A stretch of 64,000 nt of DNA, taken from assembly GCA_002381185.1 (NCBI GenBank), contig DFOA01000029.1, positions 1-64,000 of the forward strand, in the 5' to 3' direction. The notes under the pieces were generated by a model that saw only the letters and a list, made by a program, of their open reading frames with translations, made no database searches and was not told the origin of the DNA. This document shows positions 1 through 8,328 of the stretch, piece after piece. Within the stretch, counting starts at the first letter, position 1, and each line of letters starts with the position of its first letter. Position numbers and translations under genes: made by a program. The stretch comes from Firmicutes bacterium UBA3553 (GTDB lineage Bacteria; Bacillota; Clostridia; Tissierellales; Sedimentibacteraceae).

Positions 1-16
1 TACCCTTTAGTTTCAA
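1..16 (-). CDS. Possible start of a gene that runs off the window
   Basis: Reading leftwards, an AAGGAGG ribosome binding site is followed four bases later by TTG and an open frame (M-K-L-K-G) that leaves the window at base 1. It follows the array behind the IspH-S1 gene. Only five codons are visible, so no product can be named and the call rests on the ribosome binding site alone. Confidence 0.25.
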
Positions 17-55
17 ACTTCCTCCTTATAACGAATTTACTTCGTAAGTTCTGAT

Positions 56-171
56 TTGCAATTGAGTGGCAATGGAGTAAAACAATAGAGAAAAAGCAAT
101 TGATGAGCGTATTTAATCAAATCGCTTATCAATTGCCTGTCAATTGCTCATCAATCGCCTATCAATTGTTA
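56..171. repeat. 11-bp degenerate repeat array A
   Basis: Bases 128-171 are four exact 11-base units (ATCAATTGCCT, GTCAATTGCTC, ATCAATCGCCT, ATCAATTGTTA). Bases 56-104 hold units in the opposite orientation (TTGCAATTGAG, TGGCAATGGAG, later AAGCAATTGAT), so the whole can fold into a long imperfect hairpin. The last three bases of the array are the reverse complement of the ispH/S1 stop codon. Same family as the arrays near 16.0, 32.1, 42.5 and 48.1 kb. Confidence 0.85.
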
Positions 172-2472
172 TTTTAATAAATCTCCAAGTGCATTTCCTA
201 TGGATTCACCGATAGTAAAGTTTGCTTCTTCAGGCTGATATGATTCAGATTCTTGATTAGAAAAATCATCGCCCTTATCTTCCAATATGAATGTAAGGTT
301 CAGATTTTTGCCCTTCGTATCAATACCAAGGACTTTAGCATCCTTTACTTCTCCAACTTTAACTACCTGAGCAGGTGTTCTTAATTTTTCTGTTGAAACT
401 TTAGCAATAGGTATAAAGCAGTCTATATTTCCGTTTACGCTTACGTGAACACCGTCAAGCAAAATACGAGTAACTTCAACAGGAATTATATCATCTTTAT
501 TAAGGTTTTTTGCATATTTGTCAAATGGATGTTCAACCAGCTGTTTTAATCCAAGACTTACTTTTCTGTCTTTTCTTGTGATGTTTAATATTTTAGCTGT
601 AACTTCCTGACCTTCTGCAAGAACATCTGTTACTTTTTCAGTTCTGGCCCAATCAAGATCTTTAATATGAAGCAGGCATTCAATTCCATCAATTTCCACA
701 AATGCTCCAAAATCAACTATTCTTGTTACCTTGCCAGTAACAACATCACCTTTTTGATGTTTGTCAAGGAAAAGTGACCAAGGGCTTTTAACTGTTGCTT
801 TGTAGCTTAATGATAATTTTCTGTTTTCTTTGTCAACGCTTTTTACTTTTACGCTGATCTTATCGCCTGTTTTCAATACTTCAGAAGGATGTTTGATTCT
901 GGTCCATGCGATTTCATTTATATGTAACAGTCCATCAATACCGTTAATTTCAACAAATGCGCCGTAATCCTGGATATTTTTAACTGTTCCTTCATAAATT
1001 TCGCCTTCCTTGATGCTCTCCCATACTTCGTTGTCTCTTGCTTCTTTTTCTACTTTTTCTACTGCTCTGGATGTCAGTACTAATTGCTTTCTGCCTTTGT
1101 TATTTTTAGTCTCTAAAACTTGAACCTTTAAAACTCTTCCAACATATTCGGAAGGGTCAACATTTCTTTGAACAGAGATTTGATTTCTTGGAATGAAACC
1201 TTTAATTCCCTTTACCTTTCCGTAAATTCCATATTGAGAAGCTTCAATTATAGTTGTTTCAACAACTGTACCTTCTGTTCTCATCTTTTCTAGTTCATCC
1301 CAGATCTTGTGTTCTTCTAATGGTTTTCTTGTTAAGACAACATTTCCGTCCTGGTCTGAAACTTTGACTACCTGAGCTTCAATTTCGTCTCCTTCTTTTA
1401 CTACTTTTGTTAAGTCCGGTATTTCTGTAAGGGAATATTCATCTCTCGTGATAATTCCATCTGATTTATAATTGATGTTTACAGAAACGGCATCAGGGCT
1501 GACATATATTACAGTGCCTTTTATTCTTTCGCCTGTTCTGATATAAGATACTCCGCCATAATTTTCAAGCAAATCATGCATAGTTCCTTGCTCTGCCTGC
1601 TCGTTGTTTCCAATTTGTTCATTCATGTTGTTATTTAGGTTTTCCAACATTTTAATAACCTCCTCAATTATCCAGTCAGGCGCTGATGCTCCTGCGGACA
1701 CTCCCACAATAGTATTTTTATCAATATAGTTATAAGGTATTTCCTTATAATTTTCAATTAAGAACGTATCAGGACAGACTTTTTTGCTTAGTTCATATAA
1801 TTTTTTTGTATTAGAACTGTTTTTTCCGCCTATTATAAGCATTACGTCACATTTTGAAGCAAGTTCAACACATGCTTCCTGTCTTTTTCTTGTTGCATCA
1901 CAAATTGTGTTATAAACTTCTATGTTAGAAAAATTATATTCATCTATAGTTTCTAAGATTTCCTTGAAAGTATCTGTATTAAAAGTTGTTTGAGATACAA
2001 GGCAATATTTTTTATCAGTATCAATACCTATTTCTAAAAGCTCCTTAGAACTGTCTATTATTGATGCCTCGTTATTGCACCAGCCAAGAATTCCTAAAAC
2101 CTCAGGATGATTTTTATCTCCAACTATAATTATATCATAGTCATTATTTTTGTATTCTTCAACTATTTTATGTATTTTTTTGACTTTTACACATGTTGCA
2201 TCGATTACTTCCAAATTATTTTGCTTTAATTTTTCAACAACGTGTTTTCCCACACCATGAGCTCTTATTAAAAGCTTGGCATCATTTGTTTCGGGAACAT
2301 CTTCAACTACAACTAAGCCCTTGTCGTTTAATTTATCTACAACGTCTTTATTATGAATTATTTCGCCGTAACTGTAAAGCTTTTTTTCTTCGTCCAGCGT
2401 TTTATTTGCTTTATCAACTGCTGTTTTAACCCCGGAACAAAATCCGTTAAACTTTGAAATTTCAATTTTCAT
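169..2472 (-). CDS. ispH: IspH (HMBPP reductase) fused to five S1 RNA-binding domains
   Basis: A 767-residue fusion. Residues 1 to about 280 are 4-hydroxy-3-methylbut-2-enyl diphosphate reductase, the last step of the MEP isoprenoid pathway. The three iron-sulfur cysteines are visible at C12 (GFCSGV), near 94 (DATCVK) and near 190 (NTICDATRKR), as is the SAGAS motif near 260. A Gln/Asn-rich linker follows. About five S1 domains cover residues 308-720 (for example GTVKNIQDYGAFVEI and GKVTRIVDFGAFVEI), like ribosomal protein S1. This fusion is known in Clostridia. The gene is the third in cmk-plsC-ispH/S1, four bases after plsC. An acidic tail ends the protein. Confidence 0.95.
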   Translation of the reverse strand: MKIEISKFNGFCSGVKTAVDKANKTLDEEKKLYSYGEIIHNKDVVDKLNDKGLVVVEDVPETNDAKLLIRAHGVGKHVVEKLKQNNLEVIDATCVKVKKIHKIVEEYKNNDYDIIIVGDKNHPEVLGILGWCNNEASIIDSSKELLEIGIDTDKKYCLVSQTTFNTDTFKEILETIDEYNFSNIEVYNTICDATRKRQEACVELASKCDVMLIIGGKNSSNTKKLYELSKKVCPDTFLIENYKEIPYNYIDKNTIVGVSAGASAPDWIIEEVIKMLENLNNNMNEQIGNNEQAEQGTMHDLLENYGGVSYIRTGERIKGTVIYVSPDAVSVNINYKSDGIITRDEYSLTEIPDLTKVVKEGDEIEAQVVKVSDQDGNVVLTRKPLEEHKIWDELEKMRTEGTVVETTIIEASQYGIYGKVKGIKGFIPRNQISVQRNVDPSEYVGRVLKVQVLETKNNKGRKQLVLTSRAVEKVEKEARDNEVWESIKEGEIYEGTVKNIQDYGAFVEINGIDGLLHINEIAWTRIKHPSEVLKTGDKISVKVKSVDKENRKLSLSYKATVKSPWSLFLDKHQKGDVVTGKVTRIVDFGAFVEIDGIECLLHIKDLDWARTEKVTDVLAEGQEVTAKILNITRKDRKVSLGLKQLVEHPFDKYAKNLNKDDIIPVEVTRILLDGVHVSVNGNIDCFIPIAKVSTEKLRTPAQVVKVGEVKDAKVLGIDTKGKNLNLTFILEDKGDDFSNQESESYQPEEANFTIGESIGNALGDLLK

Positions 2473-2476
2473 AGTC

Positions 2477-3061
2477 TTACCTATCGCTTAAACTGTAAAT
2501 ATCTTTTAAAATTTGCTTTCCTATTTCACCGTATTCCTCAGCTTTAGCTTTGCCTTCGAGATTTTCTAAATAATTTGTTTCTTCACCGAAATATATTTTA
2601 ATTTTCCCTCTGAACTTGTAGGGTCCCTTAATGTAAAACGGCATAATATTAACTTTGGCTTTGTTTGCTATTAAAGCAATTCCCGGCTTGGCATTATTTT
2701 CGTCATATTGTTTAACTCTTGTTCCTTCAGGGAATATACCGAGAACTTCATTGTTTTTCAGTACTGCCAATGAACTTTTAATTGCAGACATGGATACACC
2801 TTCTCTGTCAACCGGAAAGGCTCCAAGCTTTCTAAATAAATACCCGAAAACCTTTTTATCAAACAACTCTTTCTTGCCCATAAAATGGATTTGTCTTTTT
2901 GTAGATACCGCTAAAATAACCGGGTCTATCATTGATGTGTGATTTCCGCAGGCAATTAAGCCGCCTTTTGTTTTATTTATATTATCCTCATTATGTATCT
3001 CCAAATCAAAAATAATAAATACCAAGACTTTTAAAATTGCTACCACTATTTTATAAAACAT
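2477..3061 (-). CDS. plsC: 1-acyl-sn-glycerol-3-phosphate acyltransferase (PlsC)
   Basis: Membrane-associated acyltransferase making phosphatidic acid from lysophosphatidic acid. The HX4D catalytic motif (HTSMID) and the FPEGTR substrate motif are present, after an N-terminal hydrophobic segment (VVAILKVLVFIIF). The start is placed at 3061 because GGAGG lies five bases upstream; an ORF from 3085 has no ribosome binding site. This gives 194 residues. The start overlaps the end of cmk by 11 bases, so the two are probably translationally coupled. The order cmk-plsC-ispH/S1 is common in Clostridia. Confidence 0.9.
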   Translation of the reverse strand: MFYKIVVAILKVLVFIIFDLEIHNEDNINKTKGGLIACGNHTSMIDPVILAVSTKRQIHFMGKKELFDKKVFGYLFRKLGAFPVDREGVSMSAIKSSLAVLKNNEVLGIFPEGTRVKQYDENNAKPGIALIANKAKVNIMPFYIKGPYKFRGKIKIYFGEETNYLENLEGKAKAEEYGEIGKQILKDIYSLSDR

Positions 3062-3710
3062 TGTTTCCTCCAATAATATTGGCAATTGCTTTAACTACTT
3101 CATCTAAATCCATATCTGTTGTATCTATTAAAATTGCATCTTCTGCTTTTATTAAAGGAGAGATTTTTCTTGTAGTGTCATTTTTGTCGCGTTGCTTAAG
3201 ATCTGTAAGAACATTATTATAATCTGCTTTCTTTCCGTCAGCAGCAAGCTGGTTGTATCTTCTGTCTGCTCTTATTTCTTCTGAAGCGGTAATAAAAAAT
3301 TTATAATCTGCATCCGGAAAAACCTTTGTTCCAATATCACGTCCATCTAAAATTACATTTTTATTTTCGGCTATTTTTCTTTGAAGCTCAACCATCTTGG
3401 TACGCACATCTTTTAATGCTGAAATTTTAGAAGCACCAATTGAAATAATTTCATCTCTTATTAAACCTTCAACATTTTCATTATCTAAATATATGTTGTT
3501 ATTATAGTAATCAACTGTTGTAGATTTAATCATTTCATCTATTTTGTCTTCATTTTCTTCATTGATTTCAATTTTATTTATGTATGCCTTATACGCAAGT
3601 GCGCGATACATGGCTCCTGTATCGATATATTCAAAGCCTATTTTTTTGCTTAATAATTTTGCAACAGTGCTTTTACCAGCTCCTGATGGACCATCTATTG
3701 CAATTATCAT
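3051..3710 (-). CDS. cmk: Cytidylate kinase
   Basis: 219 residues, phosphorylating CMP and dCMP with ATP. The P-loop GPSGAGKST is at residues 7-15, followed by the family motif DTGAMYRALAY and, further on, LDGRDIGTKVFPDA for CMP binding. Length is normal. It is first in the cmk-plsC-ispH/S1 operon and has a good promoter just upstream (3750-3778). Confidence 0.95.
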   Translation of the reverse strand: MIIAIDGPSGAGKSTVAKLLSKKIGFEYIDTGAMYRALAYKAYINKIEINEENEDKIDEMIKSTTVDYYNNNIYLDNENVEGLIRDEIISIGASKISALKDVRTKMVELQRKIAENKNVILDGRDIGTKVFPDADYKFFITASEEIRADRRYNQLAADGKKADYNNVLTDLKQRDKNDTTRKISPLIKAEDAILIDTTDMDLDEVVKAIANIIGGNNVL

Positions 3711-3749
3711 ATTAATTTCCTTTCAAGATAATTTAATAAATACTTTACT

Positions 3750-3778
3750 ATTATATTACAAATTTTGAAATATAACAA
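3750..3778 (-). promoter_or_regulatory. Sigma-A type promoter for cmk operon
   Basis: On the minus strand TTGTTA (3778-3773) and TATAAT (3755-3750) are separated by 17 bases, about 40 bases ahead of the cmk start. It lies just after the 60-bp palindrome. Confidence 0.6.
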
Positions 3779-3795
3779 CAAGATTTTTTAAAAGC

Positions 3796-3855
3796 TTGAC
3801 AAGGGAACGGGATTGTTGTCATCAGCTGATGACAACAATCCCGTTCCCTTGTCAA
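3796..3855. repeat. Perfect 60-bp palindrome (REP-like or terminator)
   Basis: Each half is 30 bases and reads TTGACAAGGGAACGGGATTG then TTGTCATCAG, mirrored exactly around 3825/3826 with no loop. It starts three bases after the stop of the rpiR-type gene, so it could end that transcript, but only a short T run (TTTT) follows. The GC-rich, perfectly symmetric form resembles REP-type elements moved by RAYT transposases. No second copy is seen in this window. Confidence 0.8.
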
Positions 3856-3857
3856 CC

Positions 3858-4724
3858 CTATTCATTTTGATAAATGCTGTGATTATCCCAAAGCTGTTCC
3901 AGTCTGTTATAATATTCCACTATATCATCTTTTTCTTTTAGACTGATATTTGTAATCAGGTTGTTTATCATACAAAGAGGAACAACCAGTGAATCTACAA
4001 AAGAAACTATATTGCTTTTTGCCAAAAGTGATACATCAGACAGTGAATAGACAGGTGATGCCTCTGTATCTGTTATAGCAACTATTTTGGCATTTCTTTC
4101 TTTAATGAATTTTGTTGCGTCAATTGTTATTTTTGAATATCTTGGATAGCTGATTACTATCAGTACATCAGTTTCCTTTATTCTTATGATTTCTTCGTAA
4201 AGAGAATTAACTCCGCTGTTATTTAATACTTTAACATTGTCCAATATAACATCAAGATAAAATCCCAGATAATTAGACAAGGTTGAAGAGGTCCTGAGGC
4301 CTAATATGTAAACCTTGTTGGCATTTAAAATAAGTTCTGTTGCTTTATCCAAAGCTTTTGTATCAATAGTTTCATACAAGCTTCTCATATTGTTCATTTC
4401 ATTTTTAATGATTTTTTTATGGAGCTTATCTGTATCGTTGATGATGTCATCGTCCAAACCAATTCTTTGGACAGTAGTAAGCTTGTTTTTAATCAATACC
4501 TGCAAAGCTTTCTGCAGTTCAGGGAAGCCTGAATAGCCAATGGAGCTTGCAAAACGTACAACGGTAGATTCACTGACATCAACAGTTTCCCCTATTTTCG
4601 CGGCAGTCATAAATGCTGCTTTATCATAGTGGTCAATAATAAACTCTGCTATTTGTTTTTGACCTTTACTGAATTTATAATAGTTGCTTTTTATAACACT
4701 TATCAAATCATTGTTATTAATCAT
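3858..4724 (-). CDS. RpiR/MurR family transcriptional regulator
   Basis: 288 residues. An N-terminal helix-turn-helix of RpiR type (about 1-80, with VSESTVVRFASSIGYSGFPELQKAL) is followed by a SIS sugar-phosphate-binding domain (about 125-255, VYILGLRTSSTLSNYLG and VLIVISYPRYSK). The gene starts four bases after korC, with its ribosome binding site (GAGGTTG) inside the end of korC, so it is almost certainly co-transcribed with the 2-oxoacid oxidoreductase genes. RpiR proteins usually sense phosphosugars; the ligand here cannot be read from sequence. Confidence 0.88.
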   Translation of the reverse strand: MINNNDLISVIKSNYYKFSKGQKQIAEFIIDHYDKAAFMTAAKIGETVDVSESTVVRFASSIGYSGFPELQKALQVLIKNKLTTVQRIGLDDDIINDTDKLHKKIIKNEMNNMRSLYETIDTKALDKATELILNANKVYILGLRTSSTLSNYLGFYLDVILDNVKVLNNSGVNSLYEEIIRIKETDVLIVISYPRYSKITIDATKFIKERNAKIVAITDTEASPVYSLSDVSLLAKSNIVSFVDSLVVPLCMINNLITNISLKEKDDIVEYYNRLEQLWDNHSIYQNE

Positions 4725-4728
4725 TTAA

Positions 4729-5268
4729 TCAACCTCGAATAAGTCTGATACCTTCTTCGAAAGCGCTTATGTTCTTATCAACTGTAACAGGAGGAACCCT
4801 GTTTGATATTGAATTAATCATTACAGATTTACTGATTACTTCTTCACCTATAAGTGCATACAAGGCACCGACAGAAACAATATTTGCTACCATATGAGTT
4901 CCTAATTTATTCTGTGCGGTATCTAATATTGGAAGTTTATATATTCTATAAGGTGCATCCATATTAACATTAACACTTTCATCGACTACCAGTATACCAT
5001 CTTTACTCAAAGATGCAACATATTTATCATATGAATTTTGTGTTAAAGAAAGTAAAATGTCACAGTCAGTAACTTTAGGGAACTTTATTTCATCCTTGCT
5101 TATTATTACTTCAGCCTTGCTGGCACCGCCTCTTGCTTCAGGTCCGTACGATTGTGTCTGTATAGCATTTATTCCTTCTTCAATAGCAGCATCGGCTAAA
5201 ATTATAGCTGCAAGTATTACTCCTTGACCGCCGGATCCGCTTAGTCTTAATTCTACTTTTTGAAACAT
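4729..5268 (-). CDS. korC: 2-oxoacid:ferredoxin oxidoreductase, gamma subunit
   Basis: 179 residues from the ATG at 5268, which has GGGGAGAG upstream; a longer ORF to 5301 would overlap korB and lacks a better site. It shows the gamma-domain signature LSGSGGQGVILAA near the N-terminus and SYGPEARGG near residue 40. It forms the fourth part of a KorDABC-type enzyme that oxidatively decarboxylates a 2-oxoacid with CoA and reduces ferredoxin. The gap to korB is 13 bases. Confidence 0.9.
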   Translation of the reverse strand: MFQKVELRLSGSGGQGVILAAIILADAAIEEGINAIQTQSYGPEARGGASKAEVIISKDEIKFPKVTDCDILLSLTQNSYDKYVASLSKDGILVVDESVNVNMDAPYRIYKLPILDTAQNKLGTHMVANIVSVGALYALIGEEVISKSVMINSISNRVPPVTVDKNISAFEEGIRLIRG

Positions 5269-5281
5269 TTCAATCTCTCCC

Positions 5282-6106
5282 CTATTTTTGAAATTTATCA
5301 ATAATTACCTGATATCCTTCTGTATATTCAGTCTTTGGCTTATTGTAAAATTCACCTATTAATATTTTATTTTCAGCTTTTTCAGGATTTTTTTCAACAA
5401 CTTTTATATCTACGCAGTTATCTTTAAAGAATTCATGCATTTTAAATGCATTCCCTTTTTTGTTTTTTCTGCCGTAATAAGTCGGACAGAGGCTTAAGCC
5501 TTCAATGAACGAAAATCCCTTGTTTGCCAAACCTTTTTCAATAAGTTTCTGCATTAAGACCGCATGGTAGGCAGTTCCTCTTCCCACATATGTTGCCCCT
5601 GCACCCTGTGCCAGATTACATAAATCAAAAGAAGTGTCAATGTTTCCAAATGGAGCCGTTGTTGCAAAATCTCCCTGAGGTGTTGTAGGAGAATATTGTC
5701 CGCCTGTCATTCCGTATATATTATTGTTAAACACAATTGTTGTAATATCTATATTTCTTCTTGCAGCATGAATAAGGTGGTTTCCGCCTATTGCCGAACT
5801 GTCTCCATCTCCCATTATTACAATAACATGGAGCTTTGGATTGGCCATTTTAATGCCGGTTGCAAATGCCAATGCACGTCCGTGAGTTGTATGAAGAGTG
5901 TTAAAATCCATATATCCGGGTGCTCTTGAAGAACAGCCTATGCCTGAAACAACAACAACTTCATCCTTGTTTAAGCCGGTCTTATCAATTGCTCTTACAA
6001 CAGTGTTCATCAATGTTCCGTGACCGCAGCCAGGACACCAGATGTGAGGCAGTTTTTCAACTCTGTAATATTTTTGCGTCATTTCACTGCAATTTGTGCA
6101 TTCCAT
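5282..6106 (-). CDS. korB: 2-oxoacid:ferredoxin oxidoreductase, beta (TPP-binding) subunit
   Basis: 274 residues. CPGCGHG near residue 25 and GDGDSSAIGGNH near 100 followed by NNNIYGMTGGQ mark the thiamine diphosphate and Mg binding fold. The start codon overlaps the korA stop as TAATG, so translation is coupled. The usual beta-subunit cysteines (WCPGCG, GIGCS, LCPT) are present and should carry a 4Fe-4S cluster. Confidence 0.93.
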   Translation of the reverse strand: MECTNCSEMTQKYYRVEKLPHIWCPGCGHGTLMNTVVRAIDKTGLNKDEVVVVSGIGCSSRAPGYMDFNTLHTTHGRALAFATGIKMANPKLHVIVIMGDGDSSAIGGNHLIHAARRNIDITTIVFNNNIYGMTGGQYSPTTPQGDFATTAPFGNIDTSFDLCNLAQGAGATYVGRGTAYHAVLMQKLIEKGLANKGFSFIEGLSLCPTYYGRKNKKGNAFKMHEFFKDNCVDIKVVEKNPEKAENKILIGEFYNKPKTEYTEGYQVIIDKFQK

Positions 6107-7248
6107 TATAAGTTACCTCCTGTCACGGCATCAGTAATTTCTTTAGGAGTAATCAATTCCCCTGTAATTTTATTTATTTTTTTAACAGGGCATTTCTTTC
6201 CTGCTACTCTGTCAACTTCTATAAAATACTGACCTAAATTCATTTCTGCAACGTAAATTTCTTTTGCTTTTTCAGCAACCTGGTCTATTTGTTTTTCCAG
6301 GAACGGCCAAATTGTTATCGGTCTGAACATTCCTACTTTAATACCTTTTTCACGCATTTCATCTATAGCGCTTTTAGCAGCTCTGGATACTCCGCCGTAT
6401 GCCACTATAACAATTTCAGCATCGTCCAGTTTGTATTCCTCGTAATAAGTAATGTCATCTATATTTTTTTCAACTTTGTCAACTATTCTTTGTATTAATT
6501 TTCCTGAAATTAAATTATTGTTTGTAGGGAATCCAGTTTCTTCATGTGTTAATCCTGTTACATGGTATCTGTATCCTTCACCGAATGAGACAAACGGAGG
6601 TATCATATCTTCTTCAGGTCTGTATGCTACATATTCTTCCGGCTTGCATGTTGGTTTTTTTCTATTTATAACTTCAATTTCTGAAGGATCTGTAAATTTT
6701 AATTTTTCTCTCATGTGACCTACGGTTTCATCCATTAACATAATAACCGGAGTTCTGTATTTTTCGGATATGTTGAAAGCTTTAATTGTATATTCATATG
6801 TTTCCTGCACTGAGTTGGGTGTCAAAGCAATTGCCGGGTGATCTCCGTGTGTTCCCCATCTTGCCTGCATTACATCTCCTTGTGCAGGTGATGTTGGCAT
6901 GCCTGTAGAAGGACCTCCTCTTTGAACATTAACTACTACACATGGTATTTCTGCGATTGCCGCATATCCCAGGTTTTCCTGCATAAGTGAAAATCCCGGT
7001 CCGCTGGTTGCTGTCATAGATTTAAGTCCTGCTAAAGAACCTCCTATAATAGCCGCCATACTTGCCAGCTCATCTTCCATCTGTATGAATTTCCCACCAA
7101 TCTGAGGCAGTTTCTGAGCAGATATTTCTGCGATTTCTGTAGATGGCGTAATTGGATATCCTGCATAGAATCTCATACCTGCAGCTAATGCCCCTTCGAC
7201 GCAGGCTTCATTACCTTGAACCAATTTATATCCATGATTATTACTCAT
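6106..7248 (-). CDS. korA: 2-oxoacid:ferredoxin oxidoreductase, alpha subunit
   Basis: 380 residues from the ATG at 7248, chosen for its GGAGG site; an ORF to 7299 would run back into korD. GNEACVEGALAAG and FYAGYPITPSTEIAE at the N-terminus, then MTATSGPGFSLMQE, are typical of the pyrimidine-binding domain. The family includes 2-oxoglutarate and branched-chain 2-oxoacid enzymes; this one looks most like the 2-oxoglutarate type, but substrate is not certain. It overlaps korD by eight bases. Confidence 0.9.
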   Translation of the reverse strand: MSNNHGYKLVQGNEACVEGALAAGMRFYAGYPITPSTEIAEISAQKLPQIGGKFIQMEDELASMAAIIGGSLAGLKSMTATSGPGFSLMQENLGYAAIAEIPCVVVNVQRGGPSTGMPTSPAQGDVMQARWGTHGDHPAIALTPNSVQETYEYTIKAFNISEKYRTPVIMLMDETVGHMREKLKFTDPSEIEVINRKKPTCKPEEYVAYRPEEDMIPPFVSFGEGYRYHVTGLTHEETGFPTNNNLISGKLIQRIVDKVEKNIDDITYYEEYKLDDAEIVIVAYGGVSRAAKSAIDEMREKGIKVGMFRPITIWPFLEKQIDQVAEKAKEIYVAEMNLGQYFIEVDRVAGKKCPVKKINKITGELITPKEITDAVTGGNL

Positions 7249-7447
7249 CTTTTTTTCCTCCTGCAATATAAATAGCATTATCTGGACATCTGAGCTCACA
7301 TTGACCGCAGAATATACATTTTTCCGGAAAAGCTATTACACATTTTTCATTTTCTATTTTAAGAACCTGCTTAGGACAAAAACCCACGCATATGCCGCAG
7401 CCCTTACACCAGTCCTTATTCAATAGAAGACTTTTACTATCAGCCAT
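7241..7447 (-). CDS. korD: Two-cluster ferredoxin subunit of the 2-oxoacid oxidoreductase
   Basis: 68 residues with two 4Fe-4S motifs: CKGCGICVGFCP and CIFCGQCELRCP. It carries electrons from the TPP enzyme to free ferredoxin. First gene of korD-korA-korB-korC-rpiR. A GGAGG site lies nine bases ahead of the ATG. Confidence 0.92.
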   Translation of the reverse strand: MADSKSLLLNKDWCKGCGICVGFCPKQVLKIENEKCVIAFPEKCIFCGQCELRCPDNAIYIAGGKKDE

Positions 7448-7751
7448 TTATAACATCCTCCTATTATTTCCTTCCCTTAAGATTATAATAGCATATATAT
7501 TTAAATTTGCAAGAAATATTTCAAAATTAAAGCAAATTGCAAGATTCAATTCATAAAATGCAAATCTAAAAAAGAAAACGTATGACCGATAATAAAAATA
7601 TGTTGAATTCACAGTCAAAATCCCCAATTTATTTACTCATTGCTCTTCATATAATTGGGATTTACTGAGGTTTACATGCCCCCTGTTTCTCAGAAATAAG
7701 ACTAAAAATCGGGGCTCGGATATGCAAAATGCATGAAGGCAACTTAGTCTA
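7448..7751. other. Intergenic region between mnmM and korD
   Basis: About 300 bases without a gene. It holds the korD promoter on its right-flank side, an AT-rich stretch, and two hairpins near the mnmM end: 7618-7663 (AAATCCCCAATT with AATTGGGATTT) and 7726-7762. No ORF or repeat is seen. Confidence 0.6.
7485..7512 (-). promoter_or_regulatory. Likely promoter of the kor operon
   Basis: TTGCAA at 7512-7507 and TATTAT at 7490-7485 are 16 bases apart on the minus strand, about 40 bases ahead of korD. An alternative -10, TATAAT at 7487-7482, gives 19-base spacing. Confidence 0.45.
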
Positions 7752-7762
7752 TCATGCATTTT
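7726..7762 (-). terminator. Hairpin after mnmM, likely terminator
   Basis: Arms AAAATGCATGA (7726-7736) and TCATGCATTTT (7752-7762) pair over 11 bases. The mnmM stop codon lies within the stem. The U-run is short, so a second hairpin at 7618-7663 may help. Confidence 0.5.
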
Positions 7763-8327
7763 TTTCTACTATAAATAATTCCGGAGGAGTATTCTCTTTA
7801 TTTATAAGATTGATATGAAGCACATTGTATTTTGATTTATCCAATTCACTTAAAAAGTTATATATATCTTTTATTTCATCTCCCGTGTCATGAGTAATAT
7901 ATGTTGTTATAAAAATCCTTCCGTCTTTTTTTAAAAAGGGAAGAATATGCTGAATTGCTTTGACAGTAGTTTCTCCTTTTGTGGCCACAGCCTTGTCAGA
8001 AAAAGGCAGGTAGCCCAGATTGAAAACAGCAGCATCAATATTGTCATTTAAATAATTACTGATAAATTCGTGAGAATTCAAAATAAGTTCATAATTTATA
8101 AATTCCAGATTGCTGTTTAACAACGTATTTGTTCTTTCAATTGCCTGCTGCTGAATGTCAAATGCTTTAACATTTCCATTTTTTCCGGCTGTCTTGCATA
8201 AGAAAAGCGTATCAAAGCCGTTTCCGCATGTGGCATCTATGAATTTAAGATTATCTTTGCCGCAATAGCTTTGTTCAATTAGCATGTGGACAAAGTCAAC
8301 GAGTTTTCCGTATTTACCATCTTCCAT
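7752..8327 (-). CDS. mnmM: Class I SAM methyltransferase, MnmM (YtqB) family
   Basis: 191 residues of the rRNA_methylase Pfam family to which B. subtilis YtqB/MnmM belongs. MnmM methylates the aminomethyl group of wobble uridine 34 in tRNA. The SAM loop IDATCGNGFDTLFL is at about 29-42 and the NLGYLP motif near 123 fits the NPPY position. It starts two bases after rluB, with its AGGAGG site in the rluB stop region, so the two are co-translated. Confidence 0.78.
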   Translation of the reverse strand: MEDGKYGKLVDFVHMLIEQSYCGKDNLKFIDATCGNGFDTLFLCKTAGKNGNVKAFDIQQQAIERTNTLLNSNLEFINYELILNSHEFISNYLNDNIDAAVFNLGYLPFSDKAVATKGETTVKAIQHILPFLKKDGRIFITTYITHDTGDEIKDIYNFLSELDKSKYNVLHINLINKENTPPELFIVEKNA

Positions 8328-8328
8328 T

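Noticed and set aside
128..171. CRISPR array
   Set aside because: Units are 11 bases, vary in sequence and have no spacers; no cas genes are near.
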